A stretch of DNA of 64,000 nt from Gongronella butleri. Taxonomy: Eukaryota > Mucoromycota > Mucoromycetes > Mucorales > Cunninghamellaceae. The position numbers and the translations under genes are program-made. Where the stretch lies: positions 744,001 through 808,000 of the forward strand of contig JAIWZP010000008.1 of assembly GCA_025201375.1 (NCBI GenBank), read 5' to 3'. Under the pieces are notes generated by a model, which was not told where the DNA came from, made no database searches, and saw only the letters and a program-made list of their open reading frames with translations. This document shows, piece by piece, positions 51,494 to 63,000 of this stretch. How positions within the stretch are numbered: the stretch's first letter is position 1; each line of letters starts with the position of its first letter.

Positions 51494-53404
51494 ATGGTTC
51501 AAGCAAAGTATCTTCTTGGCGTGGCCGCCACCATGGCCCTTGCAGCCTGCCAGGTGCAGGCAGCAGGTATTCCTTCCAATGCTGTTGTCGAGTATTGGGG
51601 CCAGGTAACATTTGAAATGCGTGTTTTGTCCATGGAATGGCGGCAGCTCATCGCTTTTTTTTTTTTTAATCTCTGCAGAACTCGGCCAATAATCAAAAGA
51701 ACTTGGCATTCTATTGCGACGAAAGCACGGACGTGCTTGTACTCTCTTTCCTGATGGAGTTCAATGTTGGCGGTCTTCCTGGCTTGAACTTTGCCAATAC
51801 CTGTGAGACGTTCTTTGACGGCACCACGCTGCTCAATTGCCCGCAGATCGGCGATGGTAAAAAGAAAAAAAAGAAAAAACCAGCGATTAATATCTTTTTT
51901 TTTTTTTTTACTTAGACATCAAGACATGTCAGTCCAAGGGCAAGACGATTCTGTTGTCCCTAGGTGGTGCTGCTGGTGCATATGGGTTTACATCGGATGA
52001 TCAGGCCAAGACGTTTGCGCAGACGCTGTACACCATGTTTGGCAAGGGCTCGGGGGCGAAATATCGCCCGTTTGGCGACGCCAATGTCGATGGGTTTGAT
52101 TTCGACATTGAGGGCGGTGGTGCCACGGGGTACGCGACGCTTGCCAAGTCGCTCAAATCGCTGGATTCGAGCATTTTGATTACTGGCGCGCCGCAATGCC
52201 CGTTTCCCGACGCCATGATGGGCGACGCGCTGGACAATGCGCCCTTTGATGCCGTCTGGGTGCAATTCTACAACAATTATTGCTCCGCAGCAAGCAGCAG
52301 CTTTAATTTCGACACCTGGGACAATTGGGCAAAGACAAAGTCGCCAAACAAGGACGTCAAGATCTTTTTGGGTCTCCCTGGTTCGTCCACCGCTGCCGAT
52401 TCGGGCTATCTCTCAATGTCGCAGATCCAAAGCACCATTGACAATATCAAGCAATACTCGAGCTATGGTGGAGTCATGTTCTGGGTAAAAAATAAAATAA
52501 AAATAAAACCAGAAAAAAAAGCTAACATTTCTTCCTATTTTATTATTTTTAGGACGCGTCGCAAACTTATTCCAACACGGATGCGTCTCCTAACCTTGCA
52601 GCGGCCGTTGGAAGCCTTGTTCATGGCGGTAGCAGCGCTAGCAGCGGGAACAGCACAAGCAGCAGCAGCAACCCCACGACAGCACCAACGACCATTGCCA
52701 CGTCGGGCGCATCGTCGACGGCAACATCGACGAACAGCAAGGCAACTAGCTCCATTGGGGCCACGACGACATCTATGACATTGTCGGCCACCGTGTCGCC
52801 GTCGGTGACCGTGTCGCCGTCGCCTGTGGCCACAGCCAGTTACAATGTCAAGTCCACGAGCTGTATCCAGACAGGCGACGCGTGTGGAATGAACAACAGA
52901 TACGCTTGCGCAGGCAAATCGTTTGGTATCTGCGACAATGGCAAGTGGGTTCTTCAATCATGTGCGGCCGGTCTGACGTGCTTCAGTACAACGGATGGCG
53001 CGTCGGTCTATTGTGCGCAGCCATCGGACAATGTTCAGGTCAATAACACGTGCACTTCGCCATCGTCCGCCGTCGCACCAAAGGCTTACAACAACAACAT
53101 GGTCCAGGCGCAACTTTCAGTCACCAACAGCACCGCTACCTCATGGACAGCCGTCATCAATGCGCGCCGCACAATGGCAAAACCTTTTGGCTCCAAGGTC
53201 GTCGTCAGCTTCAAGCTGCCCACTTCCCACATGTCCGTCGACAGCGTGTCCAATGGCGTCGTGTCAAAATCAGGCTTATCCATCACGTTCCAGGTCAACA
53301 ATCCCTACAAAAAATCAATGGACCTCGTTTTCACCGTTCATGGCTCCATTGAAAAGGGCACCGTCTTTGTCGCCCCAAGCTCCAACAATCTGCGCTTCCA
53401 ATAA
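51494..53404 (+). CDS. Secreted GH18 chitinase 2 with CBM19 and C-terminal module
   Basis: Four exons, 51494-51604, 51679-51856, 51916-52484 and 52553-53404, encode 569 aa. All intron positions equal those of chitinase 1: after WGQ, before DIKTC and after MFW. The signal peptide [19 protein letters not shown] is almost the same as in chitinase 3. The catalytic DGFDFDIEG starts at residue 155 (E162). A Ser/Thr linker with [12 protein letters not shown] precedes the CBM19-like module ([27 protein letters not shown]) and the C-terminal unnamed module ([33 protein letters not shown]). Closest relative in the window is chitinase 3, so these two arose by a later tandem duplication. Confidence 0.93.
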
Positions 53405-55020
53405 TAAATTACTCAAGCCAATCGCGCTATTTATTTATATGCTACTTTATTTTTAAAGAGGATCTCGTTTTTTTTTTTTTTGTTTTTTTTTAAAAGACGC
53501 ACTTGCTGTCTAATTTTCAACTTTGCTATGCTTAATTCTTTTTGGCTCTTGGATATTGTGACTTTTTTGAGCCTGCTTGAGTGTCTGTAGCTTGGGTTTG
53601 TAAAGTAGAATAGCCGATTCTGAAGGTTTGACGGTTTTTTTCATGCTTTCTTTTACATTTACGTATTCCTATTGTTGCTTTCAAGTGTGCATGCGCCTGC
53701 TCAGTACGCTGACGCGTGATGCAGGGTGCGTTACGGTTTGATGATTATGCGCTGCATGTGTCAACATGTGCAGAAAATATGACAAAAGCGCGATTTGTGC
53801 CCGTGCGACCGTCGAGGTGCTTATCTTGCGACATTTGTCGCCACGCAAAGAATGCAGAAGCCCTGGAAAGAAGAAGTTGCCTAGCTGATAGATGTTGTGC
53901 CTGAATGATGAGCGTGTGATCTCTTTTTGGCGAACAAAAGACGGCCCCGCAACATCCCTGCCCCTGTGATTGGCACCATGATTTACATAATTGCAGGTTT
54001 GTAACCGCAAGAATTTCCTAAATCAACTGATAAAGAAAGTTGGCGCACCGAAGCCTGGATCGCCCATTTTAAAAATTGTAGCGCGCGCGAGCGCACGCAA
54101 AACCCTGTTTTTTTTTTTGTGTTTGTCCGCGGAGCAAATGGAGAGCAACATACACGTGGTTATGCCAAGGCTCATGACAATGACCAATCTCTTCCATGGC
54201 TTCCATTGTCGCCATGTTGATCGCCGCGAAAAGGCCGTCATCCACAAAAAAAAAACACACACACACAAAAAGACATTGAAAAAAGGGGGCAGATCAGGGA
54301 TCGTAACAACCCCAGGGTCTCATTTGTGTCACCATGATCACCGTGACGCAAAAATGTCGTGTGAAATGTCGCCCAAATTAATTTTTTTTTGTCCGCTCGC
54401 CAAAACAGGACAACAATGGCCCAAATGGGCCAGACGCGTTGCTGAGCGCGCGGCCGTCGCTGGTTTGCAAATCTCCCCGTCAACGCCGCGCCTCGCTTTG
54501 AATACGAAACGTTCACATTGACAAGGAGCGGTGCTTACACTTCCCTGAAAATGCACCAATTTCCTTCTTTGCCAGTGAAAAAGTCAAAAAAAAAAAACCA
54601 GCAAAAAAGCGACTTGGCCTCGTGCCAGACCGATTGTTCTCGTGCCGGAGCAAGGTTGTTCCCATTCTTTCTGTCTCAGAAAAAAAAAGTGGACATGGAA
54701 GCACTGCATCCTTAAAAATCCATGGACACACGGCCAATATTATCTAAGATGCGGGATGTTCGATCAAGTGAGCACCTCGCCTGCTTACTTTCCTCAGGAC
54801 AAGGTTCAATTGATTACCAAAGCTTATTGCGGGTAAAGGGGCAGTAAGCACATCGCGCATATTCTTGTGCAACCGCGCGTGCGGGCCCGATGTTATTTTT
54901 TTTCGCGTCTTGGACTATAAAATGGTCCTGCGGCCAAGCTCGTGCTCCTGGTGTTTTTTTTTCTTTATCTATAAAACAAAAAGGCAAGAAACCCCCCTTC
55001 CTATCCTTCTTTCATTTACC
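53405..55020. other. Spacer between chitinase genes 2 and 3
   Basis: No gene supported. It contains the promoter of chitinase 3 with TATAAAA at 54916-54922. Confidence 0.6.
54916..54922 (+). promoter_or_regulatory. TATA box of chitinase gene 3
   Basis: TATAAAA, 99 bases before the start codon; a second TATAAAA-like word follows about 50 bases later. Confidence 0.6.
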
Positions 55021-56030
55021 ATGGTCCAAGCAAAGTATCTTCTTGGTCTGGCCGCCACAATGGCCCTGTCTGCTTGCCAGGTGCAAGCTGCCTTCCCGTC
55101 TAATGCCCTTGTCAACTACTGGGGACAGGTATGTCACTTTGCTTTCCACGGAAAAAGTGTCACGCGACGCGCTCAGGGCCGCTCATTTCCAATTTTTTTG
55201 CCAATTAGAACTCGGCTGGCACGCAAAAGAATCTGGCTTCTTACTGTGATGACAGCACGGACGTGCTTGTGCTCTCCTTTTTGATGGTGTTCAACGTGGG
55301 CGGGCTCCCGACGCTGAATTTCGCCAATGCGTGCGAAACGACCTTTGATGGCACCACGCTGCTCAATTGCCCTCAAATTGGCGCTGGTAAAATGCCAAAA
55401 AAAAAAGGGGGGAACATCCGGTCGCTGACACCTTTTTCTTTTTTTATTATAATAGACATCAAGACGTGCCAGGCCAAGGGCAAGACAATTTTGCTTTCTC
55501 TCGGTGGTGCGTCGGGTGCTTACGGCTTCTCGTCGGACTCACAGGCCACGACGTTTGCCAACACGCTGTACGGCATGTTTGGCAAGGGCACGGCGCAATA
55601 TCGTCCCTTTGGCGACGCTGTGGTCGATGGCTACGACTTTGACATTGAAGGTGGCGGCTCCACGGGCTATGCGACGCTGGCCAAGACGCTCAAGTCGCTG
55701 GATTCCAGCACGCTGATCACGGGTGCGCCCCAATGTCCGTTCCCCGACGCCATGATGGGCGACGCGCTCAACAATGGTCCCTTTGACGCCGTGTTTGTGC
55801 AATTCTACAATAATTACTGCTCGGCCACTGGTGGAAGCTTCAACTTTGCCACCTGGGACAATTGGGCAAAGACCCAGTCCTACAACAAGAACGTCAAGGT
55901 CTTGCTTGGTCTCCCTGGCTCCCCATCCGCCGCCAGCTCCGGCTATGCCGATTTCTCCCAGATCCAAACCGCCGTCAACAGCATCAAGCAATACTCCAGC
56001 TTTGGTGGCGTCATGTTCTGGGTAAATGCA

Positions 56031-56074
<44 letters not shown>

Positions 56075-56901
56075 AAGAAAAAAAAGGAAAAACAGGGGAA
56101 AATGAGAAAAAAAAAGGGAGAAAAAGAGTTCATAGGTCTAATTTTTTTTCTTTTTTTTTATCACTGCAGGACGCGTCTCAATCTTACGCGTCTGGTCTCT
56201 CGCAGCAAGTCGCGTCGCTGATTCACAGCGGCGGCGGTGGCAACACTCAAACCACAACAACCACGACCCAGGCTTCGACAACGACGCAGGCGTCGACCAC
56301 TACGTCGTCGGCCACCAAGACGACGACGACGACCAGCTCGTCGCCCACGTCGACGCCCACGGGCTGCGTGACCAATGGCTCGCCGTGCTCCCCGGAAGGC
56401 AAATACGCTTGTGCCGGCGGCTCGTTTGGTATTTGCGACCATGGTGCTTGGGTGTTGCAATCGTGCGGCAACGGTCTGACGTGTTTCACCACGACTGATG
56501 GCGCGTCCGTCTACTGCGCGCAGTCCACTGGCTCTAGCAACACGTGCTCGGTTCAGTCCGCTGCCGTCGCGCCATTGGCATACAGCAACAGCCTCGTCCA
56601 GACCCAATTGAGCGTCGTCAACAGCACCTCCGACAGCTGGACCGCCACCGTCAATGCCCGCCGCACCACCACCAAGCCTTTCGGCTCCAAGGTCGTTGTC
56701 AACTTCAAGGTCCCCTCGTCCAACATGACCATCGACAGCGTCTCCAATGGCAAGATCTCCAAGTCAGGCTCCACCGTCTCTATGCAGGTCAACAATCCCC
56801 ACAAGAAATCAATGGACCTCGTCTTCACTCTCCACGGCTCCATTGCCGAAGGCAGTGTCTTCATCGCCCCCACCTCAAACAACTTGCAATTCCAATCCTA
56901 A
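55021..56901 (+). CDS. Secreted GH18 chitinase 3 with CBM19 and C-terminal module
   Basis: Four exons, 55021-55128, 55209-55386, 55456-56021 and 56170-56901, give 527 aa, the shortest of the three, mostly because its Thr-rich linker is short (TTTTTTQASTTTQAS). Signal peptide ends near VQA. The catalytic motif is DGYDFDIEG from residue 153 (E160), with Tyr replacing Phe. CBM19-like module: [27 protein letters not shown]. The C-terminal module shows [19 protein letters not shown] and [14 protein letters not shown]. Intron 3 carries an A run of more than 30 bases. AATAAA is at 56966-56971. Likely role, as for its paralogues: wall remodelling or breakdown of foreign chitin. Confidence 0.93.
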
Positions 56902-57575
56902 ATCGATTTGCTTGGACCTCTCCTCTCTTTTTTTCTTCTTATGCAATATTTTTTGCCTCAAAATGAATAAAGCTGAGCTTTAAACCATCATCCTTCGTTT
57001 TTTTTTTTTTTTTACGCGCTTCACGGGTGCCTAACGGAGCTTTCTTCCATTGCCATGGCCTGCTTTGAGGGCCAATGACACGTACACCATACGCGTCAGC
57101 CGCTAAAAATGAGGAAAACGAGGAAAATTGTCGTTTTTAAAAAGCGACACGCGAAATATCAAGCATGAATGACAGGTCCATGCCATACCATCTTGTGCTG
57201 CAAATAATTCCGAGCTCATGCAATTCCGAAGAGGAGGAGGGGGGGGGAAAAAAGGTAAATACAATGTCGGCCTGTGTGCGCAATTCACAACCATGGATAA
57301 TTAACTACGGCGATGGCGCTTTGCGCATGCAAAAAGAGGATTTCCAATGAACGACATGATGCATTTGCCCGGTGTATTGGGTTATTGATGAATGGGCATT
57401 TTCCTTTATGCGCATTGCAGTTCATCTTTTTTTTAAACATTGTGCATTCGGACCAATTAGTAGAATAAGCGGCCCCTGGGCTCTCTTCCATGGACTATTT
57501 AAAAAAAAAAAAAAAAAAGAGTCGTCGAAAAACTCTGTTTTTCTTTTTTTTTTTTTTTATACAAAACAAGTTTAT
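56902..57575. other. Intergenic between chitinase 3 and the secreted repeat protein
   Basis: Chitinase 3 polyadenylation signal at 56966-56971, then no gene. Runs of A (57501-57518) and T (57545-57558) flank the start of the next gene. Confidence 0.55.
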
Positions 57576-58376
57576 ATGGTTGTGCTTGTCACCTTGGTGC
57601 CGCTTTTTTTTAGCATCAAATCAGCAGCTGCTCACAATTTGGCGGGCCTGATGCCCGGTTTGGTGCCTCCCGAGCTTGTCGCTGCTAATGCAGTACCTCC
57701 CGAGCTTGTCGCTGCTCATGCAGTGCCTCACGAGCTTCTTCATGGCCATCAAGAAGTGCCTTATGAGCTAATCGGTAACCATGCGGTGCCCAACGCGCTT
57801 GTTGGTGGCCAGGCCGACATGGGTGATGTGTACAGATACCTGCTGGGAAATCATATGGTGGAAGAGGACGGCTGGATTGTCATGGATGAGGACGATGATG
57901 AAGAAGATGAAGATGGCAGCGAGCCGGCTGACACCACATTAACACGTACACTCACGCTGTGCAGCTATGAGAATGGCGACATTGGCCCGTTGACAAGCAC
58001 GAAAGTCGTCAGCCCCAAAACAACAACTATACCAATGCGAGACCTACCCACAGCCACGAAAAAGGTGACGGTGGCGGTGTCAGACACCCATGATGAATTC
58101 ACGGCGATCGTGACCCAGACGCACGCGGGCTATATCGAAGTTCAAGAGATTGTTGGCGTGGTCAAGCCGCGGACGACAGTGTACACGACCGCCGCCACAC
58201 CATTCACATCGCGCTCCACTCGCCCGGACGGTGTCGTCGAGAAGATCATCGGCCCGAGAATCACCAATGCCGTCATCCAGCAGGACGCCGAAAGGCCATA
58301 CACAAGCACTCGCACTCGCGAGAACGGCATGATCGACATCATGATCGGCCAGGCAACACCAAGAACCACCATTTAA
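57576..58376 (+). CDS. Secreted protein with two families of short internal repeats
   Basis: Single exon, 266 aa; no named family recognised. The start is the ATG giving a typical signal peptide (MVVLVTLVPLFFSIKSAAA); a longer frame reaches back to 57372 but reads through A and T runs. Residues 30-80 hold five repeats of about 10 residues (VPPELVAANA, VPPELVAAHA, VPHELLHGHQE, VPYELIGNHA, VPNALVGGQA). An Asp/Glu run follows (104-116). Then a second repeat type of about 18 residues recurs at 174-194, 209-226 (PFTSRSTRPDGVVEKIIG) and 241-258 (PYTSTRTRENGMIDIMIG), separated by Pro/Thr-rich spacers. The frame ends in TAA, but one more repeat-like segment follows in the same frame. No GPI signal or transmembrane helix at the end. 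The location beside three chitinases suggests a wall or extracellular role; that is inference. Confidence 0.65.
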   Translation: MVVLVTLVPLFFSIKSAAAHNLAGLMPGLVPPELVAANAVPPELVAAHAVPHELLHGHQEVPYELIGNHAVPNALVGGQADMGDVYRYLLGNHMVEEDGWIVMDEDDDEEDEDGSEPADTTLTRTLTLCSYENGDIGPLTSTKVVSPKTTTIPMRDLPTATKKVTVAVSDTHDEFTAIVTQTHAGYIEVQEIVGVVKPRTTVYTTAATPFTSRSTRPDGVVEKIIGPRITNAVIQQDAERPYTSTRTRENGMIDIMIGQATPRTTI

Positions 58377-59615
58377 AAGACAGGAAAATCCGCCTTTGCC
58401 TCCGCAATTACCAATGAAGATGGCTCCATTGACGTCATTGTCGGTGTCCAAGCGACCGGCGTGCCCGACAATAAGCACAACCAAACAAAACCTTTTTTTT
58501 TTTTTTTTTGGTCTGTCTGTTTCTCGGAGAAATATGATACCTCGTAATGTTTTAAAGCTTCTTCAAGGCAAAATAAAATCATAAAATACTGGTGAAAAAG
58601 GAAATATTTTACCATGGAGCGAGCCTCGGCTGACATTTAATTAAACTTGCAGTAACAACACATCACTACAATTGTCGTGCCAAAAAAAAAAAAAAAAAGA
58701 CATGGGTTTTTGGCTGCTTAAAATCAATCATTTGTGAAAAACGACACTTCGATTTAAAATAGTGATGGGGTGCCTATCACATGTCACTCAAGCACACGTA
58801 ATTTTCTCCCCATTTTTCTCTGGCTACCCAAAAGGCAGTAAAAACGCGTCGCGGGCTTCAAAAAAGACGTTGCTGCGCACTACGTAACGCGTTGGTCTTA
58901 TTTTCATGCGTGAACCGTGTTTAAAACAAGGATCAACTAGGCGCCGATGAGCGAAATATTTCAATTTTTCTCTCTTTAACGATTCGATAATGTCCTCCAC
59001 GAACGGCATGAGCGTCTCGATCCTTGGACGAGCGCGCGAGATGCTGCAGGCGATTGGCACGCACACTGTTCCTCGCTTTGCAGACGCATGTCCAGCGGAA
59101 TTGGTGATGCCGCGCAGCGACATCGACTCATCGCCTTTTATGGGCGGCACTTTTTTTACGGATGGCACCTCGTTTCTTTTTTTTTGGCTGATTTGCCTAG
59201 CCATTCATAATCACATATCTTTATCTCGCAATAAACGTACCCAGAGGCGTACAGTCTATTCACAATGAACATGCCCAGCGACATGCAGCCCATTCGCAGG
59301 CTCAAAAAAAGACGATGTCGAGACAATAGATGCGTCAATCGCTATGGCACGCAAGAGCGCGTCCTTGGAGCTGCATCGACACATTCACTAGCAAAAGAAG
59401 TTGAGGTGTATGGATTCGACTTAAAACGGAGCGCTTAAATCACAGTCTGACGCGGTTTTTCACACGTTCAAGTTACCCCGCAAACAACCTATTCGCGCCA
59501 ATTCTGCCTGGATCTCTTTTTTTGAAGTGATCATTGATGGCCACATACGCAATAGCCCGTGTTCTTTCTTGTGAACCGCGTTTCGAGGATCTGCGGCCAG
59601 TCTTTGTCGAGTTTG
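58377..59615. other. Region between the secreted repeat protein and the LINE 3' end
   Basis: The first about 105 bases continue the reading frame of the secreted protein past its stop (see findings). Small open frames on both strands near 58824-59268 show no family resemblance. No gene supported otherwise. Confidence 0.5.
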
Positions 59616-59630
59616 TTTTTTTTTTTTTTT
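59616..59630 (-). other. Poly(A) tail of the LINE
   Basis: Fifteen uninterrupted T on the plus strand (A on the element strand) directly after the element's 3' UTR, marking the insertion junction. The target-site duplication cannot be checked because the 5' junction is outside. Confidence 0.7.
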
Positions 59631-59746
59631 GTATGAAATAATGGATCAATTTAATAAAAACAGTTATTCAATCACTTTAAAGGGGTACAAAGGGAGATGC
59701 CGGGGTGGGTAGATAATCAAGGGAGGAAAGGGGATGGGGGAACACT

Positions 59747-60062
59747 CTAATCTGTCGAGTCACCAGAAATTACGTGTTTTTGATGGTACAGCCACACAGC
59801 AAGTATGGATGCATTCATGAAGGGGATGAGGTGGCGGGGGCAGAGGGAGGGTCGGCAGAGCCATTGTCTAATTGTGTAGTCGGAAGCGTGTACATCGAAT
59901 TCAAGGCGTTTTCGGTGCCAAATCTCAAGTTTTGGGCCACATTGGAACAGAAAATGCATGTCGTCTTCACGTGGGCATGGGCAAGAGCGGCATTCCGGGG
60001 AGGCTGAGATGTCAAAGTGGTTGCGGTGTAGGTGTTCGGCTGTTGGCAGACCACCGTGGAAA
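59747..60062 (-). pseudogene. Frameshifted 3' segment of LINE ORF2: zinc-knuckle (zf-RVT) tail
   Basis: Just downstream of a T4 run (element strand) at 60060-60063 the expected family sequence continues in another frame: HGGLPTAEHLHRNHFDIS, then a Cys/His cluster with ECRSCPCPREDDMHFLFQC. This is the reverse-transcriptase-associated zinc-binding domain that normally ends such ORF2 proteins. The main ORF2 frame instead runs on for 82 unrelated residues to 59815. A one-base difference in the homopolymer explains the break. Confidence 0.8.
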
Positions 60063-63000
60063 AGCGCCACCAAATTGTCAAGGTGCGGTGCGAAATGTCT
60101 AGATGGCCCCACAGGCGCTTCCAATCGTGTATCGTGCAATCCTGACGGTAAAGGGGAACGGGAGGAGTCACGTAGCTGTGGTCCGATGGTGGTGGGGCAG
60201 GCTGGTATCGAGGATGCATCGTTTGCCGGAGGATTTTCGTCGTGAGTTTGGCAAAGGGCACTGGTTTCTTGGCCTGTGGCGTGTGCAAATGGACGCGCTC
60301 GGTCAGTGGATCAGAAGCCCACCCAGGAGTGTCGCGTAATGGCGATAGCAGGAGGTTCATGCGTTTTTTCCAAGGGAAAGTCAAAGCGTTCCGCGGTTTT
60401 GGGGTCGTCGCGGCAGTCCAGATGTCCACATCGCCATATCCGCGGTTTAGCATCCCTCGTAGAAGGCTGAAGAGCGGATCGGACGTCGTGGTGAGGTGGC
60501 TCGTGAATCGTTGGAGAAGTCGAAGTTGCAACACCTTTTGTTGGGTCATCGGGTCAATGGCTCCCAGCCCTCCATCAATTTTGGGGAGGGTGGCTATCGT
60601 CCAGCAGGCGGTGGTGGGCGTGAAGGGCATGAGAATGGAGCGAGTCACGGCACGGAGTGCTGTCAACCATTGAGGGGGAACCGGGGTGACGCGCAAAACA
60701 TGCCATGTCTTAGACAGAATCAGCGAATTCGTGACGAGGCTCGTGCCGCGTAGGGATAGGCGGCGGCGCTTGAGGATGACGGCGTGGGCTCGGATTTTGT
60801 TCATCAGCGAATCAAGGAAATCGATCAATTGTGCCTCGGTAGAGTAAAGCGGGTATCCCAAGTATCTTGCTGCATGCGGCGAGAGCTTGTCATGCCATTG
60901 GGCACCGGTTTCGTGGCGCACCGAGGCCCATTGGGGGATGGGATTACCGGAGAGAGAGATCAGCTCGGTCTTGGTCACATTCAAGCGGGCATTCGATGCG
61001 CGAGCGTATTTTTCATAGATGAGCATGAGGGTGCGCCAATCTTGGGCGTTGCGCAGGATGATAGCGATGTCGTCGGCGTAAGCCAGCACTTTGACGTGTA
61101 GTGGCGAATGGTCGGTGGACGTTTGGCGGCGATTTCCCATTGGAAAGGGCGCAATTCCTCGAAGTTGCTCATTGCGGATGATGGCGCGCAGCAATGGCTC
61201 TATCATCATGTTGAACAGCAATGGCGAGAGAGGGTCTCCTTGGCGGAGCCCTCGGGCTTGCCGGAAAGGTGTGGCGCCATAGCCGTTGATCATAAGTGTG
61301 ACGTTGGTACCGAAAAACAGGGAGGTCATGCACTTGCGCAGCTTGCGTGGGACATTGAATGTCTTGAGTACGTCGGTCATATAGCCAGGGTGAACCCTGT
61401 CGTATGCCTTCTCCTGGTCGAGGCAGGCAAGCACGGAGCTGGATCTAGAACCTCTTTTCACAAGATGTCGTTGTTGTTCCATCAGGGCTTGGACAGTCCA
61501 CCCATTGGACGAGATGTGACGGCCAGCAACGAAGCCTGTTTGGGCAGGGTGGATGACTCTGGCCAGCGGGCTTCTCAGACGATCGGCCAACAAACGCGTG
61601 AAAATTTTGGCGTCAGCATTGATCATTGATAGTGGGCGCCAGTTGCGGAGGTCTGAAGGTTCCTTTTTCTTGTACAAGAGAAGCATTCGTGTCTTTTGCC
61701 ATGACGGAGGGATGTGGGCGTCGAGGGCATTGGTGAGCACACGTGTAAAAAGGTCCAACGCGGCAGGGCAAACACCAAAAAGCCAGATGTACACCTCAAA
61801 AGGGAGGCCATCGGGTCCTGGACTCTTGCGGAGCGGGACATGTTTGAGCATCTCTACAATGAGCTCGGGTGAGGGCGATTCTAGGAGCTTTTCACATTCC
61901 CCCATCGTGAATCTTACCGACGACGGCATCGCGGAGAGGATCTCGCGCGATGCCGTCTTGTCCCTGTCCTCCGGGGAGTACAAGGACACGTAAAAGTCAC
62001 GGGCTGTGTGAAGGATATCTTCAGGGGACGTGGCCAGGGAGCCATCGGGTCGTTGCACCGCGGACATTGTTTGGGCGGCATTGCGTGCACGGATGGTCTT
62101 GTAGAAATAGGCATTGCTTCTTTCACCTTTCTCGGCCCAGCGTGTGGCGGATCGGGTAATCAATCGCTCCATGTCGCCATCGATCCATTCGTTCATCGCC
62201 TTTTGGTGTGCAATGAGCGTTGGGGTTGGCGCGTTTCGTTTTGCTGCATCGGAAACAAGCTTTTTTTCGGTCCGCTGATAATCCCGCCATTGTCGTCTAT
62301 GGTTGGACGCAATCTTGGGGTCCATGTCTCGTGCTATGTCACCAATAATTGTCTTGAGATTCTCCCAAAGTGTGATATACTCTTCCGGGGTGGTCTCATC
62401 CGTGACGCGTCCTAGATACATGCTGATCGCTGCCAGAGTGATGTCGCAAAAGCTGGAGTTCTCGAGGAGGAAGGTGTTGAAACGCCACATACCGGGCCCG
62501 GTTGTATTTGTCAGTGGTGCAATGTCCAATCGGAGCAACCGGTGGTCTGTAAAGTTGTCAGGCACGTATTCGTTGGGCAATCGACGCGTTCCAGGCAGAA
62601 TGGACTTGGATGTCCAGATGTAGTCGACGAGCGAGAGGGTGGTGCCGCGTTGGAAGGATGGTGCGTCGTCCAGGGCTGTGTCATGGAGGCCTGCCGCGAG
62701 GAACCAATTGCGAATGTGGGCAATCCAGCGCGCCTCGCCATGATTGTGGAGGTGGACGTTGAAATCGCCCCCAATCAGCCAATGCTCGTTCGAAAAATCT
62801 GTGTCATCATTTGGAAAAAATGGGAGTGAGGTGAAAGAATGCCAAAAAGCGCGTTTTTTGTGGTCATCCGAGGCTGGGGCATAAATAGACACGACATTGT
62901 ACGTCATGTTTGTGTTGGAATCCGTGATTTTGGCCCAGATCACTCGCTGGTCGGCTGTGATGCATGCGTCGATGATGGCCAAACGGGGGTGAAGGAGGAC

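Noticed and set aside
58377..58490. Intron that would remove the stop of the secreted repeat protein
   Set aside because: There is no GT donor with fungal context just before the TAA and no pyrimidine tract before the only nearby AG, so splicing around the stop is unlikely.
58824..59268. Overlapping open frames on both strands next to the LINE
   Set aside because: Neither shows a known domain; short length and overlap on opposite strands fit chance. A remnant cannot be fully excluded.
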